DNA of 64,000 nucleotides from Modestobacter marinus (GCF_011758655.1 NZ_JAAMPA010000001.1:2232001-2296000); one strand, 5' to 3'. Shown: positions 18,879-28,392, numbered from the stretch's first letter. The notes: a model not told the origin generated them from the sequence alone. Translations and numbers: made by a program.

Positions 18879-21835
18879 GAGTGCACCGGCTCGCCCTCAC
18901 GGCCTTCGGTCCCTTTGTCGAACGGGTGGCGGTCGACCTCGACGGCCTGGGCCGGGACGGGCTGTTCCTGCTGTGGGGGCCGACCGGGGCAGGCAAGACG
19001 ACGCTGCTCGACGCCGTCGTCTACGCGCTCTACGGCACCGTCCCCGGTGCACGCGGAGAGGAGAGACGGCTGCGCAGCGACCACGCTGCCCACGACATCC
19101 GGACCGAGGTGGAGTGCGAGGTCACCCTCGGAGGTGAGCGCCTGCTGGTCACCCGGCGGCCGGAGCAGCAGCGTCCCAAGAAGAGGGGCGCCGGCTCGAC
19201 CACCGAGCAGGCGCGCCTCATCGTGCAACGCCTCACCGACGGGGGGTGGGAGCCGGTCAGCACCCGCATCGACGAGGGATCCGAGCACCTGCGGAACCGG
19301 CTCGGGCTCTCCGCCGAGCAGTTCTGCCAAGTGGTGCTGCTGCCGCAGGGCGACTTCGCCCGTTTCCTGCGGGCCGAGCCCGAGGACCGGGGGCGGCTCC
19401 TGCGCTCGCTCTTCGACGTCGGCCGTTTCGCCCGGGTGGAGGCCTGGCTGGACGACCGACGTCGGGCCGCGCGCGCCGACCTGGACGAGGCGAGGATGCG
19501 GGCCAGCACGATGCTGGCCAGGGTCGCCCAGGTCGCTGACGTCGAGGTCCCCGAGGAGCTCGCCCCCGAGCTCGTCGGCGCGGCCGCACCGTCGCACGCC
19601 GGTGCCTGGGTGCGTCGGGTGCGCGCCGGGGCCGGAGATCAGCTGGCCCATCGGGAGGAGGAGGCGGCGACCGCCGCCGACGAGGTGGTCCGTGTCGACG
19701 CCGCCCTCGCCGCCGCCCGCGTCGAGGAGGAGCGGCACGCCCGACGGGACCGAGCGCGGACAGAGCTGGCGAAGCTGGAGGCCGAGGCGCAGGCGCTGGT
19801 GCCCCTGCGCGCCACGTTGGACGCCGGCGACCGGGCGGAGCCGGTCCGGGACGTCCTGGAGACCGCTGGCCGCGCTGCCCTGACGGCCGAAGCCGCGCAC
19901 GCGGCCCTGGAGTCGGTCCGCGAGGCGTGGTCGGAGATCTCCCACGGGCGGACGGCGGACACGCTGCTGGCCCGCTCACTGCGGGACGACATGGCTGCGC
20001 TGCGTGCCCTGCTCCCGGAGGTCGACCGCGCCACGGAACTCGCCCGGGTCGTGGCGGGTGCCGCCGTGCAGGTCGAGTCACTCGCCGAGCGCTGCGCCGC
20101 CGACGATGCCGCGGCTGGGCAGTGGCCTTCCCGCGTGGCCCGGCAGGAGGCCGTGGTCGCTGCCGCGGCAGAGGCCGAGGCACGGCTCCCGGGCGTGACT
20201 GCCACCCTCGAGGCGGCTCGGGCCGCGCTCGCCGCCGCCCGGGGCGCCGAGGAGCTGGGCGCCCGGGCCGCGGATCAGCGGGTGGCGAGCGCCGAGGCGC
20301 GCGAGGCCTGGCTGGACGCCCGTGAGCTCTGGGGTGACGTGCGCGGACGGCGGCTGGACGGGATGGCCGCCGAACTGGCGGCCGGGCTGATCAGCGGTGC
20401 GGACTGCCCGGTCTGCGGTTCTGTGGAGCACCCCCGGCCGGCCCGGGATGAGGGGCCGCTGGTCACGCAGGCGGACGAGGACGCTGCTCGGGCGGTGGTC
20501 GACCGGGAGGAGGCCCGGTCGGTGACAGCCCAGCGTGCCCTCGAGGACACCGAACGCGAGCTGGCTGTGCTCCGTGCCCAGGCGGGGCTGGCGCCGCTCC
20601 CGGAGCTCGACCAGGCCGCCGCCGAGGCGACCACGGCCGAGCAGGCGGTGCGTGCGGCGGCGCGCGAGCTGCCGAACGCCCGGCGGGAGCTGGGCGCCCT
20701 CGTGGCGGCCCGCGACGCCGCCGCCGACGCCCAGGCCGCCGCCCGTGAGGAGATGGTCCGGCGGCGCGCCGAGCTCAGCGCTGCCGAGGAGGCGCTGGCG
20801 GATGTGCGGCAACGTCTGGCCGCGGCCCTCGGTGAGGACGCGGACCTGCCCGCGCGGATCCGGCGGCTCACCATCGAGGCCGAGCGCTGCGAGGCGCTGG
20901 TGGGGGCCCAGGTCGAGGAGCTGCGCACCCGGACCTCCGCCGATGCTGCCCGTCGGCACGCCGAGGAGAGAGTGGTCAGCGCAGGGTTCGACGACCTGCT
21001 GGATGCGGCCGACGCGCTGCTGGACCACGGCCGGGCGGCCGCGATCCGGCGACGGGTCACCGAGCACGACCTGCAGTGGTCGGTGGTCACGGCGACCCTG
21101 GCCGGGCCGGAGCTCGCCGACCTCGCCCCCCGGCCGGACCTCTCGACGCTGACCGACTCGTGCCGGTCGGCCACGACGGTGCGCGAGCAGGCGGTGGCCG
21201 CCCTCGCGGAGGCGCGACGGCGGGTCACCGCGCTCGACGAGCTCAGCGCCGACCTCACGGAGGTGGAGGTGGAGCTGGACCAGCGACGAGCTGTGGCGGA
21301 GCAGGTGTCCACCCTGGCCGATCTGGTGAACGGCCGTGGCGCCAACACCCTGCGGATGCGGCTGCAGTCCTTCGTCCTGGCAGCGCGGCTGGAACAGGTC
21401 GCCGAGGTGGCCAGCCGGCGGTTGCGCGACATGTCCGGCGGGCGCTACACGTTCCTCCACAGCGACGCCCAGGGCCGGCACGGGGCCCGGGGCGGCCTGG
21501 GGCTCGACGTCCTGGACGAGTACACCGGTGTACGCCGCCCGACCAAGACGCTGTCGGGCGGGGAGAGCTTCATGGCGTCCCTGGCGCTGGCGCTGGGGCT
21601 CGCCGACGTGGTGACCGCCGAGAGCGGAGGAGTCCAGATCGACACCCTCTTCGTCGACGAGGGGTTCGGCACCCTCGACCCCCGTGCCCTGGACGCGGTG
21701 ATGGCCGTCCTCGACGAGCTGCGCCGCGGCGGCCGGATCGTCGGGGTGATCAGCCACGTGGAGGAGCTGCGGACCCGCATCCCGAGTCGACTGGAAGTGC
21801 TCTCCGGCCGGGACGGCTCGCGGCTGGCCAGCTGA
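18875..21835 (+). CDS. sbcC: Exonuclease subunit SbcC (Rad50-like ATPase)
   Basis: This 986-residue SMC-like ATPase has Walker A GPTGAGKTT (35-43) at the N-terminus, long Ala/Arg/Glu-rich coiled-coil arms, a zinc-hook CPVC at 511-514 in the middle, and the C-terminal signature LSGGESFMASLALALGLADV followed by a Walker B region with FVDEGFGTLD. It powers and guides the SbcD nuclease. The hook sits near the centre, so the two arms are of similar length and the protein looks complete. It is translated from a GTG overlapping the sbcD stop. Confidence 0.95.
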   Translation: MRVHRLALTAFGPFVERVAVDLDGLGRDGLFLLWGPTGAGKTTLLDAVVYALYGTVPGARGEERRLRSDHAAHDIRTEVECEVTLGGERLLVTRRPEQQRPKKRGAGSTTEQARLIVQRLTDGGWEPVSTRIDEGSEHLRNRLGLSAEQFCQVVLLPQGDFARFLRAEPEDRGRLLRSLFDVGRFARVEAWLDDRRRAARADLDEARMRASTMLARVAQVADVEVPEELAPELVGAAAPSHAGAWVRRVRAGAGDQLAHREEEAATAADEVVRVDAALAAARVEEERHARRDRARTELAKLEAEAQALVPLRATLDAGDRAEPVRDVLETAGRAALTAEAAHAALESVREAWSEISHGRTADTLLARSLRDDMAALRALLPEVDRATELARVVAGAAVQVESLAERCAADDAAAGQWPSRVARQEAVVAAAAEAEARLPGVTATLEAARAALAAARGAEELGARAADQRVASAEAREAWLDARELWGDVRGRRLDGMAAELAAGLISGADCPVCGSVEHPRPARDEGPLVTQADEDAARAVVDREEARSVTAQRALEDTERELAVLRAQAGLAPLPELDQAAAEATTAEQAVRAAARELPNARRELGALVAARDAAADAQAAAREEMVRRRAELSAAEEALADVRQRLAAALGEDADLPARIRRLTIEAERCEALVGAQVEELRTRTSADAARRHAEERVVSAGFDDLLDAADALLDHGRAAAIRRRVTEHDLQWSVVTATLAGPELADLAPRPDLSTLTDSCRSATTVREQAVAALAEARRRVTALDELSADLTEVEVELDQRRAVAEQVSTLADLVNGRGANTLRMRLQSFVLAARLEQVAEVASRRLRDMSGGRYTFLHSDAQGRHGARGGLGLDVLDEYTGVRRPTKTLSGGESFMASLALALGLADVVTAESGGVQIDTLFVDEGFGTLDPRALDAVMAVLDELRRGGRIVGVISHVEELRTRIPSRLEVLSGRDGSRLAS

Positions 21836-21878
21836 GGCAGGGCCGACGATGGGGTGGGCGGCCGCTGCGGTGGTTCGG

Positions 21879-21905
21879 CGCCGGCCGGCACACCGTCGGT
21901 CGGCG
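21879..21905. terminator. Hairpin between sbcC and the convergent GtrA gene
   Basis: CGCCGGCCG (21879-21887) pairs with CGGTCGGCG (21897-21905), 9 bp with one G-T wobble and a 9-nt loop, between the converging stops at 21835 and 21929. Confidence 0.5.
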
Positions 21906-21928
21906 AGGCGCAGAGGCGGTCCCGGGGC

Positions 21929-22444
21929 TCAGCTGGCGACGGGCGCCGCGGCAGCGTCGAGGCCGACCTCGCCGCCTGGGTCGGTGTCAGCGCGCTCGTC
22001 CGTGGGCGCGAGGAACACCCACCGGCGATACCCCAGGTAGCGGACGACGGTGCCGAGCACGATCGACCCGACGTTGGCCACCTGGAGCACCAGGGCGCCG
22101 TCCTGACCCAGCGGGTAACGGACCACCGCCACGACAGCGAGTCCGAGCAGCAGGGTCACCCCGTTGATCGCGGCGAACACCACGTACTCACGGGCGACGC
22201 CCGAGCGCCGGCGGTGCGCGAACGACCAGTGCCGGTGACCCAGGTAGGCCGCGGTCATGGACACCAGGGTGGCGAGCAGGTTCGACGTGACCGCCCCGAC
22301 TCCCAGGTGGGCGTAGAGCAGCTGGAAACAGCCGATCTGGATCAGGAAGCACACCGCACCGACGACTCCGAAGGCGCTGAGCTCCTTGACCACCAGTCGT
22401 CCGCGGGTCCCGAGCCGGGCCACCAGCGAGCGGAAGGAGGGCAC
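21929..22444 (-). CDS. GtrA-family membrane protein
   Basis: This 171-residue protein has four predicted membrane helices and a GtrA domain (FGVVGAVCFLIQIGCFQLLY; YLGHRHWSF; VLGTVVRYLGYRRWVF). The tail after the last helix is acidic and disordered. It corresponds in type to Rv3277, which lies beside purK in M. tuberculosis; here an LGFP protein and a lipoprotein lie between it and purK. The longer open frame upstream runs through a strong terminator and is not credible. The GTG at 22444 lies 6 nt after a TACACT box, so the transcript is probably leaderless. GtrA proteins are thought to help flip lipid-linked sugars; the substrate is unknown. Confidence 0.85.
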   Translation of the reverse strand: MPSFRSLVARLGTRGRLVVKELSAFGVVGAVCFLIQIGCFQLLYAHLGVGAVTSNLLATLVSMTAAYLGHRHWSFAHRRRSGVAREYVVFAAINGVTLLLGLAVVAVVRYPLGQDGALVLQVANVGSIVLGTVVRYLGYRRWVFLAPTDERADTDPGGEVGLDAAAAPVAS

Positions 22445-22450
22445 CTGCCG

Positions 22451-22456
22451 AGTGTA
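22451..22456 (-). promoter_or_regulatory. -10 element of the leaderless GtrA-gene transcript
   Basis: On the minus strand TACACT ends 6 nt before the GTG at 22444. It lies just beyond the terminator of the preceding LGFP gene, so a new transcription unit starts here. Confidence 0.6.
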
Positions 22457-22463
22457 GGTACCG

Positions 22464-22503
22464 CTGGACGGGTGCCGCCGTCCGAGGGGCGGCACCCGTC
22501 CAG
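22464..22503 (-). terminator. Strong 16-bp hairpin terminator after the LGFP exoprotein gene
   Basis: CTGGACGGGTGCCGCC (22464-22479) and its perfect complement (22488-22503) form a 16-bp stem with an 8-nt loop. The stem abuts the stop codon at 22504 on the minus strand. Confidence 0.85.
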
Positions 22504-24606
22504 TCAGCGGAAGGTCACCTCCCCGGTGGCCGCGGTGTACGTCGCGGTGCCCCCGGTGAAAACCTGCGCCAGACCTGTGGCGGTCTTCCTCGGCTCCGAC
22601 TTCGGGTAGCCCCAGCGCCCGGTCTCGTACCCCTGGGAGGCCCAGGCGTCCATGATCACACCGCTGACGGAGTGGGCGCCGGTCGCCGGGGTGTAGTAGA
22701 TCGAACCGCCGGTGAAGGTCTCGAAGCACCCACCGCGGGCGAGGCCGCAGTACTCGTCGCTGGTCGGGTACCCCAGGCGCCCGCCCTCCCAGCCGTGCGC
22801 TCCCCACCGTTCGAAGATGCCGCCCCGCACCAGGTGCGCGCCGGTGTCCGCCGTCCAGTAGAGGTATCCACCCTGGAAGGGCTGGAAGCAGCCGCCGCCG
22901 GTGAGCCCGCAGTAGGTGTCGCCCACTGGGTATCCCAGCGGACCGGCTTCGTAGCGGCGTGCGGCCCAGCCCTCCAGGACCTCACCGGTGACCGCGTGCG
23001 GACCGGTGGAGGAACTGCGGTACAGCGAACCGTTCTCGAACGTCTGGAAACAACCGCCCGAGCGGAGGCCGCAGTACTCGGCATCGGTCGGGTACCCGAG
23101 GATGCCGTTGGCCGAGCCCAGGTCCGACCAGCGGGTGCGGAAGACCCCCCGGGTGACCTGCGAACCCGTTGCCGGGGTGTGGTGGACCATCCCGCCCTGG
23201 AACCGCTGGAAGCACCCGGACTCCGCCAGACCGCACCGGGTGGAGTTCGTCGGGTAGCCGAGGGCCCCGCCCTCGTACCCGACGGTCGCCCAGCCGGTAC
23301 GGATGTCCGGCAGGACGACCTGCGCCTCGGTGCGCGGACTCCAGTAGATCGAGCCCTTCTGGAACTCGCTGAAGCAGCCACCGCCGGGCAGACCGCAGTT
23401 CTCGTCGCTGGTCGGGAAACCGAGTGTCCCGTTCTCGTAGCCCTCGGCGGCCCAGCGGTCGCGGATCCCGCCGCGCACGAGGTACGCCGTGGCCGTGGGG
23501 CTCGTGGCGTACAGGGAGCCGCCCTGGAACTGCTGGAAGCAAGCGCCTCCGGCCAGTCCGCACCAGGTGTCCGAGGTCGGGTACCCGAGGGTGCCGGTCT
23601 CCCACCGGAGCAGGCCCCAGCGGTGCCGGATGCTGTCGGTGACGACATGGGCACCGGTGCGGGGTGACCAGTAGATGGCGCCACGCGCAAACTGCTGGAA
23701 GCACCCCCCACCCGTCAGGCCGCAGACGAACGTCGTGGCGGGCGCACCGAGCGGGCCGTCGGCGCCACCGGCCTCCTGGTACCTGAGATAGATCGCACCC
23801 CCGCCCTGGGACTGCGTGGACCCGAACCAGTCGGTGAAGTAGTTCCAGAAGTTGCGGTTGCCGTAGGAGGAGCAGCTGTCGCCCTCGCGGTACCCGGCGG
23901 CCAGTGCGGCGGCGTTGGGCTGGTATGGGGTGTAGCTGTACAGGCCGGCGGTCGCCTTGTTCGAGATGTACACCATCGACGACCCGCACCGAGTGAGGTC
24001 AGGGTGGTAGTGGACCTTGTTGTCCCGGCCGGCCCGGTAGCTGCCGGCCACCCCGGCCGCGTACCGCTGGAACTGGCGCGCCGCGAAGTAGACCTGACTG
24101 ACGAAGCCGGAGAAGGCCGGGTTGCAGGCGGAGGTGTCCGGGCAGGCGAAGCCGGTCGCCTTCGTGTACCTCGTCGCGCTGGGCCTCGTGCCGGTGACCA
24201 GCCCCTGCTCCTTCTGGAGGAGGACGAGGAGCACGCGCGGGTTGACGCGGCAGGCAGCGCCGATCTTGACGAGGATCGAGGCGGCGGTCTCGTTGGCCGC
24301 ACCCCGGTAGGTGGAACAGTAGGCGTCGCCGGACTGGTCGGCGGTGTTCTGCCGGTAGTCCTTCAGGCACGGCATCTCACCGGCGACGCACGCGGCGCCC
24401 TTGGTGGAGAGGAACGTCTGCACCGCGCCACGGTCCATCGCGAGCCCGTCGAAGAACACCGCGTCGGAGATGATGTTGCCGGCGTCGAAGTACCGGAGGT
24501 CGGCCGCCTGCGCAGTGCTGGCCGGGGTGGTCCCGGCGCCGGGCAGGGCGAGCGCGGTGGCGACCAGTGCGAAGACGGTCAGCAGCCGTACGACGGCGCG
24601 GCTCAC
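22504..24606 (-). CDS. Secreted protein with actinobacterial N-terminal domain and eight LGFP repeats
   Basis: This 700-residue protein starts with a signal peptide (cleavage expected after AQA, about residue 34). A conserved domain of about 235 residues follows (NIISDAVFFDG; LLVLLQKEQGLVTGT with Glu133; NRNFWNYFTDWFGS). I know this domain as a widespread exported actinobacterial family without established function; its KEQ segment recalls the catalytic Glu region of lysozyme-like enzymes, but that is only a resemblance. Eight LGFP-type units follow from about residue 280; the first seven carry a CGL...GGCF-type Cys pair. The GTG start overlaps the stop of an upstream lipoprotein gene (GTGA), so the two are made together. 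A strong terminator follows. Confidence 0.8.
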   Translation of the reverse strand: MSRAVVRLLTVFALVATALALPGAGTTPASTAQAADLRYFDAGNIISDAVFFDGLAMDRGAVQTFLSTKGAACVAGEMPCLKDYRQNTADQSGDAYCSTYRGAANETAASILVKIGAACRVNPRVLLVLLQKEQGLVTGTRPSATRYTKATGFACPDTSACNPAFSGFVSQVYFAARQFQRYAAGVAGSYRAGRDNKVHYHPDLTRCGSSMVYISNKATAGLYSYTPYQPNAAALAAGYREGDSCSSYGNRNFWNYFTDWFGSTQSQGGGAIYLRYQEAGGADGPLGAPATTFVCGLTGGGCFQQFARGAIYWSPRTGAHVVTDSIRHRWGLLRWETGTLGYPTSDTWCGLAGGACFQQFQGGSLYATSPTATAYLVRGGIRDRWAAEGYENGTLGFPTSDENCGLPGGGCFSEFQKGSIYWSPRTEAQVVLPDIRTGWATVGYEGGALGYPTNSTRCGLAESGCFQRFQGGMVHHTPATGSQVTRGVFRTRWSDLGSANGILGYPTDAEYCGLRSGGCFQTFENGSLYRSSSTGPHAVTGEVLEGWAARRYEAGPLGYPVGDTYCGLTGGGCFQPFQGGYLYWTADTGAHLVRGGIFERWGAHGWEGGRLGYPTSDEYCGLARGGCFETFTGGSIYYTPATGAHSVSGVIMDAWASQGYETGRWGYPKSEPRKTATGLAQVFTGGTATYTAATGEVTFR

Positions 24607-25190
24607 GGGACGGCCACCGTCACCGGGGTGGACCGGCCCGACGCGCTCGCGGACTCGTAGGCGACCACGGCCTGCCAGCTGCCCGGGGCCAGCTCGGCGC
24701 CGGGGACGGCCATGGTCGGGCAGCTGGTCGACGAGGCATCCGGCTCAGCCGTCACCTCGGTCGTGGCCGTGGCCGAGCCCGAGGTCAGGGTGAGCGTGCA
24801 CCTGCCGCCGGACTCGACCACGCCGGCCACGTAGGCCCCCAGCTCGACCGCGGCAGTGTCGTCGACCCAGCCGGAGTAGGTGACGACCACCGTCGCGGGG
24901 TCCGCGTCCTCCGTGCCGGGCGATGCGCTGTCAGGGCCCTGGGTGTCGAGGGGTGTCCGGGGCTCGTCGGGCACTGCGGTGACCGGTGCATCCGTGGCGA
25001 CGTCGGTCGGGTCGGGCAGTGAGGGGTCGACCGGGGTGCCGTAGGTCCCCGGCGCCGCCGTCGCCGCAGCCGAGGCCGCCGCCTCCGGGGCGGTCCTCTG
25101 GGTCCCACCGGCACCGGATGCGGAGCTGCACCCGGCCGTCGTCGTGAGCAGTGCTGCGCCGAGCGCGATCGCCCGCCATCCGTGTCGCAT
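24603..25190 (-). CDS. Putative lipoprotein, function unknown
   Basis: This 195-residue protein begins with a signal sequence ending LLTTTAGC, where Cys21 is the likely lipidation site. Residues 22-100 are a low-complexity Ala/Thr/Pro/Asp linker. The last 95 residues form a beta-rich domain (TVVVTYSGWVDDTAAVELGAY; GRCTLTLTSGSATATTEV) of the sort seen in Ig-like cell-surface modules, with two Cys (in GRCTLTL and SSTSCPTM) that could pair. I do not recognise a named family. It is translationally coupled to the LGFP exoprotein, so it may anchor or assist it at the cell surface (inference). Confidence 0.75.
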   Translation of the reverse strand: MRHGWRAIALGAALLTTTAGCSSASGAGGTQRTAPEAAASAAATAAPGTYGTPVDPSLPDPTDVATDAPVTAVPDEPRTPLDTQGPDSASPGTEDADPATVVVTYSGWVDDTAAVELGAYVAGVVESGGRCTLTLTSGSATATTEVTAEPDASSTSCPTMAVPGAELAPGSWQAVVAYESASASGRSTPVTVAVP

Positions 25191-25415
25191 CTACATCCCT
25201 CGCGTCTGCCTGGAGGCCCGGCGACAGGAGCCGGTCGGGCCCCCCAGCTCAAGCCGTGGCCACGCAGGAGGGTGGCACGCGCACAATCCGTAACCGGGAA
25301 CTCGACACGGCGGCCGTCACCCGTGGGGCGGGAGGACGCGCGTGTGACGCGGGAGGTGTCGATGGGCCACGAGAGGCGGGACGTCCGGCCTTGGGTGATC
25401 ACTAGGCTGGACTCG
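25191..25415. other. 225-bp divergent intergenic region, lipoprotein gene to purK
   Basis: Apart from the purK -10 box near its right end I see no clear structure. GTG and ATG codons in frame with purK occur at 25343 and 25361, but they lie upstream of the promoter and would lengthen the protein beyond the family start. Confidence 0.4.
25403..25408 (+). promoter_or_regulatory. -10 element of the leaderless purKE transcript
   Basis: TAGGCT ends 7 nt before the ATG at 25416. There is no ribosome-binding site, and the arrangement selects this ATG as the start. Confidence 0.65.
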
Positions 25416-26639
25416 ATGGCCACCTCCCTGCCCCCGCACGCGTCGCTGCACCCTGCCACCGGACTCCCCGTCGTGGCGATGGTCGGTGGCGGGCAGCTCT
25501 CCCGGATGACCCACCAGGCGGCGATCGCGCTGGGCCAGTCGCTGCGGGTGCTGGCCGCCGACCCGGCCGAGTCCGCCGCCCTCGTGGCCGCCGACGTCCA
25601 GCTCGGCGACCACAACCAGCTCGCCGATCTCCGGCGCTTCGCCGAGGGCGCCACCGTGGTCACCTTCGACCACGAGCACGTGCCCACCGAGCACCTGCGG
25701 GCGCTGGAGGACGACGGTCACCGGGTCGCCCCCGGCCCCGCCGCCCTGGTGCACGCGCAGGACAAGCTGGTGCTCCGCCGGGCACTCGCCGACGCCGGGG
25801 AGCCGCAGCCGGCCTGGGCCGAGGTCCGCACGGTGCACGAGGTGACCGCCTTCGCCGACGGCGTCGGCTGGCCGGTCGTGCTGAAGACCCCCCGCGGCGG
25901 CTACGACGGCAAGGGCGTGTTCGTGGTCTCCGGCCCCGACCAGGTCGCCGATCTCCTCGAGCAGCACGGCACGCTGCTCGCCGAGGAGCGGGTGGCCATG
26001 GTCCGCGAGCTGTCGGCGCAGGTCGCCCGGTCCCCGTTCGGCCAGGTCGCGGCCTGGCCGGTGGTCGAGACGATCCAACGGGACGGCGTCTGCAACGAGG
26101 TGCTCGCCCCGGCGCCCGGCCTATCCGAGGAGCGGGCCACCGCCGCCCAAGAGCTCGCCGTCCGGATCGCGGACCGGCTGGGCGTGGTCGGCATGCTGGC
26201 GGTGGAGCTGTTCGAGACCGCGGACGGCGTGCTGGTCAACGAGCTGGCCATGCGCCCGCACAACTCCGGGCACTGGACCATCGAAGGCGCCCGGACCAGC
26301 CAGTTCGAGCAGCACCTGCGCGCCGTCCTGGACTACCCGCTCGGCGCGACGGCGATGACCGCGCCGGTGGTCGTCATGGCCAACGTGCTCGGCGGCGCCA
26401 CCGCGGACGACGACTGGGCCGGGCCGGGGCTGGACGAGCGGGTGCACCACCTGATGGCGCACTGGCCCGACGTGAAGCTGCACTGGTACGGCAAGGGCCA
26501 GCGGCGGGGCCGCAAGCTCGGGCACGTCACCGCGCTCGGGGAGGAACTGGCCGAGGTGCGCGCCCGCGCGGTGGCCGCCGCCCGCTACCTGGCCGACGGC
26601 GTGGTCGACCCCGCGTTCGCCTTCGACACCGAGCACTGA
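25416..26639 (+). CDS. purK: N5-carboxyaminoimidazole ribonucleotide synthase
   Basis: This 407-residue ATP-grasp enzyme joins bicarbonate to aminoimidazole ribonucleotide (AIR) in de novo purine synthesis, giving N5-CAIR for PurE. Family marks are [20 protein letters not shown] at the nucleotide-binding fold, [20 protein letters not shown] in the ATP-grasp loop, and [17 protein letters not shown] for metal and substrate binding. The start at 25416 fits both the leaderless promoter and the short N-terminal lead of mycobacterial PurK. purE follows after 11 nt. Confidence 0.95.
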   Translation: MATSLPPHASLHPATGLPVVAMVGGGQLSRMTHQAAIALGQSLRVLAADPAESAALVAADVQLGDHNQLADLRRFAEGATVVTFDHEHVPTEHLRALEDDGHRVAPGPAALVHAQDKLVLRRALADAGEPQPAWAEVRTVHEVTAFADGVGWPVVLKTPRGGYDGKGVFVVSGPDQVADLLEQHGTLLAEERVAMVRELSAQVARSPFGQVAAWPVVETIQRDGVCNEVLAPAPGLSEERATAAQELAVRIADRLGVVGMLAVELFETADGVLVNELAMRPHNSGHWTIEGARTSQFEQHLRAVLDYPLGATAMTAPVVVMANVLGGATADDDWAGPGLDERVHHLMAHWPDVKLHWYGKGQRRGRKLGHVTALGEELAEVRARAVAAARYLADGVVDPAFAFDTEH

Positions 26640-26650
26640 GGAGCCACCCG

Positions 26651-27151
26651 GTGAGTGACCCGATCGTCGGCATCGTCATGGGCAGCGACTCCGACTGGCC
26701 GACGATGGAGCCCGCCGCCCAGGCGCTGACCGAGTTCGACGTCCCGTGGGAGGCGCACGTCCTCTCCGCGCACCGCACGCCGCGGCGCATGCTCGACTAC
26801 GCCGAGGCAGCCGCCGGGCGGGGCCTGCGGGTGCTGATCGCCGGAGCCGGGGGAGCAGCGCACCTGCCCGGGATGGTCGCCGCCGCGACACCGCTGCCGG
26901 TGATCGGGGTGCCCCGGCCGCTGGATTGCCTCGACGGGCTGGACAGCCTGCTGTCCATCGTGCAGATGCCGGCCGGGGTGCCGGTGGCAACGGTGTCGAT
27001 CGGCGGCGGGCGCAACGCCGGCCTGCTCGCGGTGCGCATCCTGGCCGCCGGCGACCACCGGCTGCGCGCTGCCGTGGAGCGGTTCCAGGCCGACCTGGCG
27101 GCGTCGGTCGTCGCCCGTGACGACGCGCTGCAGCAGCGGATCGCCCCCTGA
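26651..27151 (+). CDS. purE: N5-carboxyaminoimidazole ribonucleotide mutase
   Basis: This 166-residue enzyme moves the carboxylate of N5-CAIR to carbon 4 to give CAIR. Motifs are [13 protein letters not shown] (substrate phosphate loop), SAHRTP with the catalytic His, [12 protein letters not shown] and SIGGGRNAG. Length is typical of class I PurE. The GTG start is preceded by GAGGAG. It is cotranscribed with purK, the standard actinobacterial order. Confidence 0.95.
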   Translation: MSDPIVGIVMGSDSDWPTMEPAAQALTEFDVPWEAHVLSAHRTPRRMLDYAEAAAGRGLRVLIAGAGGAAHLPGMVAAATPLPVIGVPRPLDCLDGLDSLLSIVQMPAGVPVATVSIGGGRNAGLLAVRILAAGDHRLRAAVERFQADLAASVVARDDALQQRIAP

Positions 27152-27203
27152 TCGATCCCCCGGCGGTGGGGTGCGTCGCTTCCGCGGGGAGCCTGGCCGG
27201 GCT

Positions 27204-27209
27204 TAGCAT
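27204..27209 (+). promoter_or_regulatory. -10 element of a leaderless acyl-CoA dehydrogenase transcript
   Basis: TAGCAT ends 6 nt before the GTG at 27216. It shows that the dehydrogenase gene need not depend on purKE read-through. Confidence 0.6.
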
Positions 27210-27215
27210 CTACTG

Positions 27216-28370
27216 GTGGGTAACAACGCTGCGCCGTACGCGCTGACCGAGGAGCACGAGGCGATCCGGGAGGCGGTCCGCGAGATCGCCGAACGGGAGA
27301 TCGCCCCCTTCGCCGCGGAGGTGGACGCCGAGTCCCGCTACCCGGTGGAGGCCCAGAAGGCGCTCACCGCGGCCGGGTTCCACGCCACGCACCTGCCGGA
27401 GGCCTACGGCGGCGAGGGTGCCGACGCGATCGCCACCTGCATCGTCATCGAGGAGGTCGCCCGGGTCGACGTCAGCGCCTCGCTGATCCCGGCGGTCAAC
27501 AAGCTGGGCTCGGTGCCGGTGATGCTCTCGGCGTCGGAGGACCTCAAGCAGCGGGTGCTGCCCTCGATCGCCGCCGGCGACGCGATGATCAGCTACGGGC
27601 TCTCCGAGCGGGAGGCCGGCTCCGACGCGGCGGCGATGCGGACCCGGGCGCGGCTCGAGGGCGACAGCTGGGTGCTCAACGGCACCAAGGCCTGGATCAC
27701 CAACGCCAGCGTCTCCGAGTGGTTCACGGTCATGGCCGTCACCGACCCGGAGAAGGGTGCGAACGGCATCTCCGCGTTCGTCGTGCACCGCGACGACCCG
27801 GGCTTCGCCGTGGGGCCCAAGGAGAAGAAGATGGGCATCAAGGGCTCGCCGACCTGCGAGCTGTACTTCACCGACTGCACCATCCCCGCCGACCGGGTCG
27901 TCGGCGAGCCGGGCACCGGGTTCAAGACGGCCCTGCGGACCCTGGACTTCACCCGGCCGACGATCGGGGCCCAGGCCGTCGGCGTCGCCCAGGGCGCGCT
28001 GGACGCCGCGATCGCCTACACCAAGGAGCGCCGTCAGTTCGGCTCCGCGGTCAGCGACTTCCAGGGCGTGCAGTTCATGCTCGCCGACATGGACATGAAG
28101 ATCCAGGCCGCCCGGCACCTGGTGTACGTGGCCGCGGCCGCTGGTGAGCAGGGGAGCCCGGACGTCACCCGGGTCTCCGCGGCGGCCAAGGCCTTCGCCT
28201 CTGACACCGCCATGCAGGTCACCACCGACGCCGTCCAGCTGTTCGGTGGGGCCGGCTACACGCAGGACTTCCCGGTCGAGCGGATGATGCGCGACGCCAA
28301 GATCACCCAGATCTACGAGGGCACCAACCAGGTGCAGCGCATGGTGATCGCCCGCAGCCTGCTGCGCTGA
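27216..28370 (+). CDS. Acyl-CoA dehydrogenase
   Basis: This 384-residue flavoprotein oxidises acyl-CoA to trans-2-enoyl-CoA in fatty acid or branched-chain amino acid breakdown. Signatures include YGLSEREAGSDAAAMRT (FAD/substrate loop), WITNASVSEWFTVMAVT, QRRQFG-like KERRQFGSAVSDFQ, and the C-terminal IYEGTNQVQRMVIARSLLR with the catalytic Glu at 368, the position used by short- and medium-chain enzymes. It matches fadE25 of mycobacteria in position, next to purE. Substrate chain length is not decided by sequence alone; branched or short acyl-CoA is likely, given the propionyl-CoA genes nearby. Confidence 0.93.
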   Translation: MGNNAAPYALTEEHEAIREAVREIAEREIAPFAAEVDAESRYPVEAQKALTAAGFHATHLPEAYGGEGADAIATCIVIEEVARVDVSASLIPAVNKLGSVPVMLSASEDLKQRVLPSIAAGDAMISYGLSEREAGSDAAAMRTRARLEGDSWVLNGTKAWITNASVSEWFTVMAVTDPEKGANGISAFVVHRDDPGFAVGPKEKKMGIKGSPTCELYFTDCTIPADRVVGEPGTGFKTALRTLDFTRPTIGAQAVGVAQGALDAAIAYTKERRQFGSAVSDFQGVQFMLADMDMKIQAARHLVYVAAAAGEQGSPDVTRVSAAAKAFASDTAMQVTTDAVQLFGGAGYTQDFPVERMMRDAKITQIYEGTNQVQRMVIARSLLR

Positions 28371-28392
28371 CCAGGGCAGCGGCCGCCCGCCG

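Noticed and set aside
25343-25415. Upstream GTG/ATG codons as purK start
   Set aside because: They lie before the -10 box that ends 7 nt before 25416 and would add residues without family counterpart.
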